Shown one piece after another: positions 61,762-64,000 of a stretch of 64,000 bases of DNA (within the stretch, counting starts at the first letter, position 1; every line of letters starts with the position of its first letter). The notes under the pieces were generated by a model. That model saw nothing but the letters and a program-made list of their open reading frames with translations. It was not told the origin of the DNA and searched no databases. This stretch comes from Chrysomallon squamiferum (Eukaryota; Mollusca; Gastropoda; Neomphalida; Peltospiridae). The stretch lies in contig CM022677.1 in NCBI GenBank assembly GCA_012295275.1, forward strand, positions 6,619,280 through 6,683,279, given 5' to 3'. Both the position numbers and the translations under genes were made by a program.

Positions 61762-62252
61762 CTGACAAAAATATTCTGACTGGAATCGGTTTCTATGGTT
61801 TCTGTTAGTATTACTGACGTCATTCTCAACATGAGATAAAATGTCAGACTATTTCAAGCTGATAATCACGCAGACAGGGTCTGTAAGTAAAAGTGTTTCT
61901 AAATGAAAAAATAAAATTACTGATATGGAATTGTTTGAATAAAGTGGCATTCATTTTATTATATATTAAGTAAAGTGACCGAAAGTGGCAGGCTAACAAC
62001 TAACAATAAATAAAAATAAAGCAACACAAACCTATCCACAGATCAAGATCAGTGCAACAACTATCACAGCAGCTGTTGAACAAACCTTAATAGAGTCATT
62101 AAGACCAACAATTAAAAAAAATTACAGAAAGTATGTGAAATGTGCTATTGTAGAAAACCGAAAACATATATGCTTGAAGTTCGACTTCATTAACTAGCTA
62201 GACACCTTTACTAAGAAAAATAAATGTAAGCAAATGTTATATTGTTACAGAA
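61762..62252. other. Short AT-rich stretch between opposite-strand exon candidates
   Basis: No exon, element or promoter motif is recognised. Confidence 0.4.
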
Positions 62253-62444
62253 CGGCCAAACATTTCACTTGCAATTTTGGCTTCTATCCTGCCAAAGGTC
62301 CCTGGGTATTGTACTCGTCACATGTATCAGTATTCTTGTCCTGATTGTGGTAATAGTCACAAGACTTTCAGGTTTTGTAAATATACCAGTGTCAAGGACG
62401 TTTCCTGTTTCACATGTCATACCTCTTGTAACACTAACCTTTGA
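62253..62444 (+). CDS. Cys-rich exon-like block, unassigned zinc-binding candidate
   Basis: Follows the acceptor ATATTGTTACAG. One frame reads SILPKVPGYCTRHMYQYSCP then DCGNSHKTFRFC and KDVSCFTCHTSC, and stops at TGA 62442-62444. It has C-x2-C, a His, and further C-x8-C-x2-C-x3-C spacing, which suggests metal binding. The first part superficially resembles the second zinc knuckle of Nanos (C-P-x-C-G...H...C), but the spacing is off in two places. A competing 127-codon frame (62242-62625) has one hydrophobic helix; only one of the two can be real. After the stop the Cys frame stays open for about 45 more codons. Confidence 0.3.
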   Translation, partial: RPNISLAILASILPKVPGYCTRHMYQYSCPDCGNSHKTFRFCKYTSVKDVSCFTCHTSCNTNL

Positions 62445-63367
62445 CGAGTGGCCCTTTGTCATTCAAGACCCGACAATAACAATCTCAATGCCCCGAGCAG
62501 TCCGAGATCGAGTGGGTGTGGTCTTTCTTTTCCAGGAATATCACTTGGTACTGTTAGTTTCCACTAAACTTTCAGCAGGTTCATTGTTTCTTGGCACACA
62601 CACACACACTTACCGTCAATTATAACAACTTTCAAGGGCTTATTTCCTTTGAAAAAAAGGGATGGCAAAGGTCTACCTCTATGTTTTCCAAACACAGACA
62701 TAATGATGGTCTATAGAAGACTTGAAGCAGTACACAATCAATCAAAGACACTTTCAAAATAACCACAAGGAATTAGACTAGAAGGCGGCCATTGTGATTC
62801 AAGGGAGAGAACTGTACTGCCTTGGAAGCAGGGAGTGGTTATTGTCTGAAAGTGAGCATGTGTATGTGCGTGTTTTTTATTTTATTTACTTTGTTTTGAG
62901 CCAGATGTGTTTTCATTTTTGGATTTGGGGGCAGTATTTTTTTAATATCTTTGAAGACACATTGAAAAAAGCCTCTTAACTTTATTTTTAAATTTTTATG
63001 TTACATTATAAACTTTTCGGATAATATAAACTATCACGGCTGACTTGGTACCAGTTAACATATGAAACAAGAAAATCTGAATCACAAGGACTAAAATAAA
63101 AGGCACAAGGATTTATTGATCATTTTAATAGAAAGAAAGAAGAAGAAAAAGAAAGAGGAAAGAAAAGCCCCCCAAAATGGAAAAACGTTGAAGTATAATG
63201 GTACAGGTGATAACTAGCAACGATAATACACAATGATTTGTCATGTTAAGATATCTGTTGAAGAAAATCTTTATTAACTGGAAATTTATCTTATTCCAAA
63301 ACTGGCATTATTTAATAGATAAACAAAACATGAAATTAAAATAGTAAAACAATAATTGAGACAAAAC
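62445..63367. other. Mixed stretch without recognised genes
   Basis: 62445-62840 has somewhat higher GC and may be UTR or old coding sequence. A short CA run is at about 62596-62610. Nothing else is recognised. Confidence 0.4.
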
Positions 63368-63433
<66 letters not shown>

Positions 63434-63466
63434 AAGAAGAAGAAGAAGAAGAAGAAGAAGAAAAAG
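63368..63466. repeat. (AAT)n(AAG)n compound microsatellite
   Basis: An AAT run passes into an AAG run of about 60 bp. Confidence 0.9.
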
Positions 63467-63564
63467 AAAGAAAGAGAAAAGAAAGTTTAAAATTTATAGG
63501 CTCAACTAGTGTGACATTTTATAAACTAGGATTAACTTTAATATATCTATATATGTGTATATAT

Positions 63565-63985
63565 GCAGCAGAACTTTGTGCATCTAACTTCAGATACAGC
63601 TACGAAATGTCCGTTTTATTAAAAGTAACGTGATATTTTACTTTGCCAACTCTAAATCGTATAATAGAAAGGTGTCATTTTACTGTACGTTGAACTTTAA
63701 TATTATATACACTACAGAAAATACTGATAAACACAGTTACAAATGATAATTCTACATGGCGTTATGAAAATAAGCGGTTTAATTACCTGTAAAAAGAAAA
63801 AGATGATCATTAATTGCTGGTTGAGCAGCGACATTTTCAGTTTGCAGGTTAAGTTTGTTGAGAAATGTTTATCTCATATTTTATTAATATCGTATGTTTA
63901 TATTAGGTTATATTAAAAAATATCAGAGTTAATTCCCTGGAATCACGATAGTGTGTACTGATTAGCTGAGAACAAACAAGGTGAA
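63565..63985 (-). repeat. Long dispersed repeat, right copy (inverted partner at 18130-18560)
   Basis: Reverse complement of the left copy, with shared anchors in the expected reverse order: CGTACAGTAAAATGACACCT, GTAATTAAACCGCTTATTTTC, CCAGCAATTAAT, AACATTTCTCAACA and CGTGATTCCAGGGAATTAACTC (all read on the minus strand). The end of the element probably lies beyond the window. Confidence 0.65.
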
Positions 63986-64000
63986 AATGTTATTTTATTA

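Noticed and set aside
62242-62625. 127-codon frame with one hydrophobic segment
   Set aside because: It overlaps the Cys-rich frame, starts without good context and ends in a CA repeat. The Cys-rich reading has a more specific pattern, though neither is proven.

Overview
This window is nuclear DNA from an animal. It is strongly AT-rich, gene-poor and packed with simple repeats: (TTA/TAA)n, (CT)n, CT runs that switch into CA runs, and AAAT-type runs. It has GT-AG introns, small scattered exons, interstitial CCCTAA-type repeats and old transposable elements, and one 200-N scaffold gap at 35329-35528. TTAGGG-type telomere repeats, the style of the broken integrase at the left edge and the CT/CA microsatellites fit a lophotrochozoan, most likely a mollusc. 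This is inference; no species is claimed. There are no operons, CRISPR arrays or other prokaryotic features, and I could not identify an rRNA or tRNA gene by eye.

Left part (1-30 kb). A decayed retrotransposon integrase lies at the left edge. Two plus-strand sets of small exons follow, at about 3.9-13.4 kb and 21.1-26.2 kb. The first holds a clean three-exon reading frame of 53 codons (7787-10276) and several exons whose frames connect. The second is a chain of exons, nearly all joining in phase 0. Its best exon (23503-23634) is an amphipathic coiled coil ending in a GAVQQ motif that resembles the IRAG/JAW1 (MRVI1-type) family from memory. Between the two sets lie a minus-strand non-LTR retrotransposon RNase H remnant (12.0-13.15 kb), several microsatellites, an inverted-repeat family copy (18.1 kb) and a satellite-like array (18.8-19.6 kb).

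Middle part (30-57 kb). No intact gene is visible. The sequence is built largely from diverged copies of a few repeat families: a compound satellite with CCCTAA clusters (34 kb), a 2.1-kb CT-rich block with a higher-order repeat (37.7-39.85 kb), related blocks at 41.7, 47.5 and 48.4 kb, a long inverted repeat (47.26-48.33 kb), a perfect 160-bp duplication (49.6 kb), a second array of the 18.8-kb satellite (51.5 kb) and a short hAT-like insertion whose empty site survives in a sister repeat (55.8 kb versus 50.5 kb). The only protein signal is a broken trypsin-family exon (44.4 kb), with nearby copies of its 3' end and a possible signal-peptide exon.

Right part (57-64 kb). A set of minus-strand exon-like blocks (58.9-61.8 kb) suggests one unrecognised gene, some of it frame-broken. 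A fragment of one block is duplicated next to a giant (CT)n tract at 57.2 kb. A Cys-rich plus-strand block lies at 62.25 kb. The window ends in an inverted copy of the 18.1-kb repeat.

Many coding-like blocks carry a single frame break, often at a homopolymer. Either the genes are decaying or the assembly has small indels; the sequence alone cannot decide. Most long open frames here are artefacts of low-complexity DNA.
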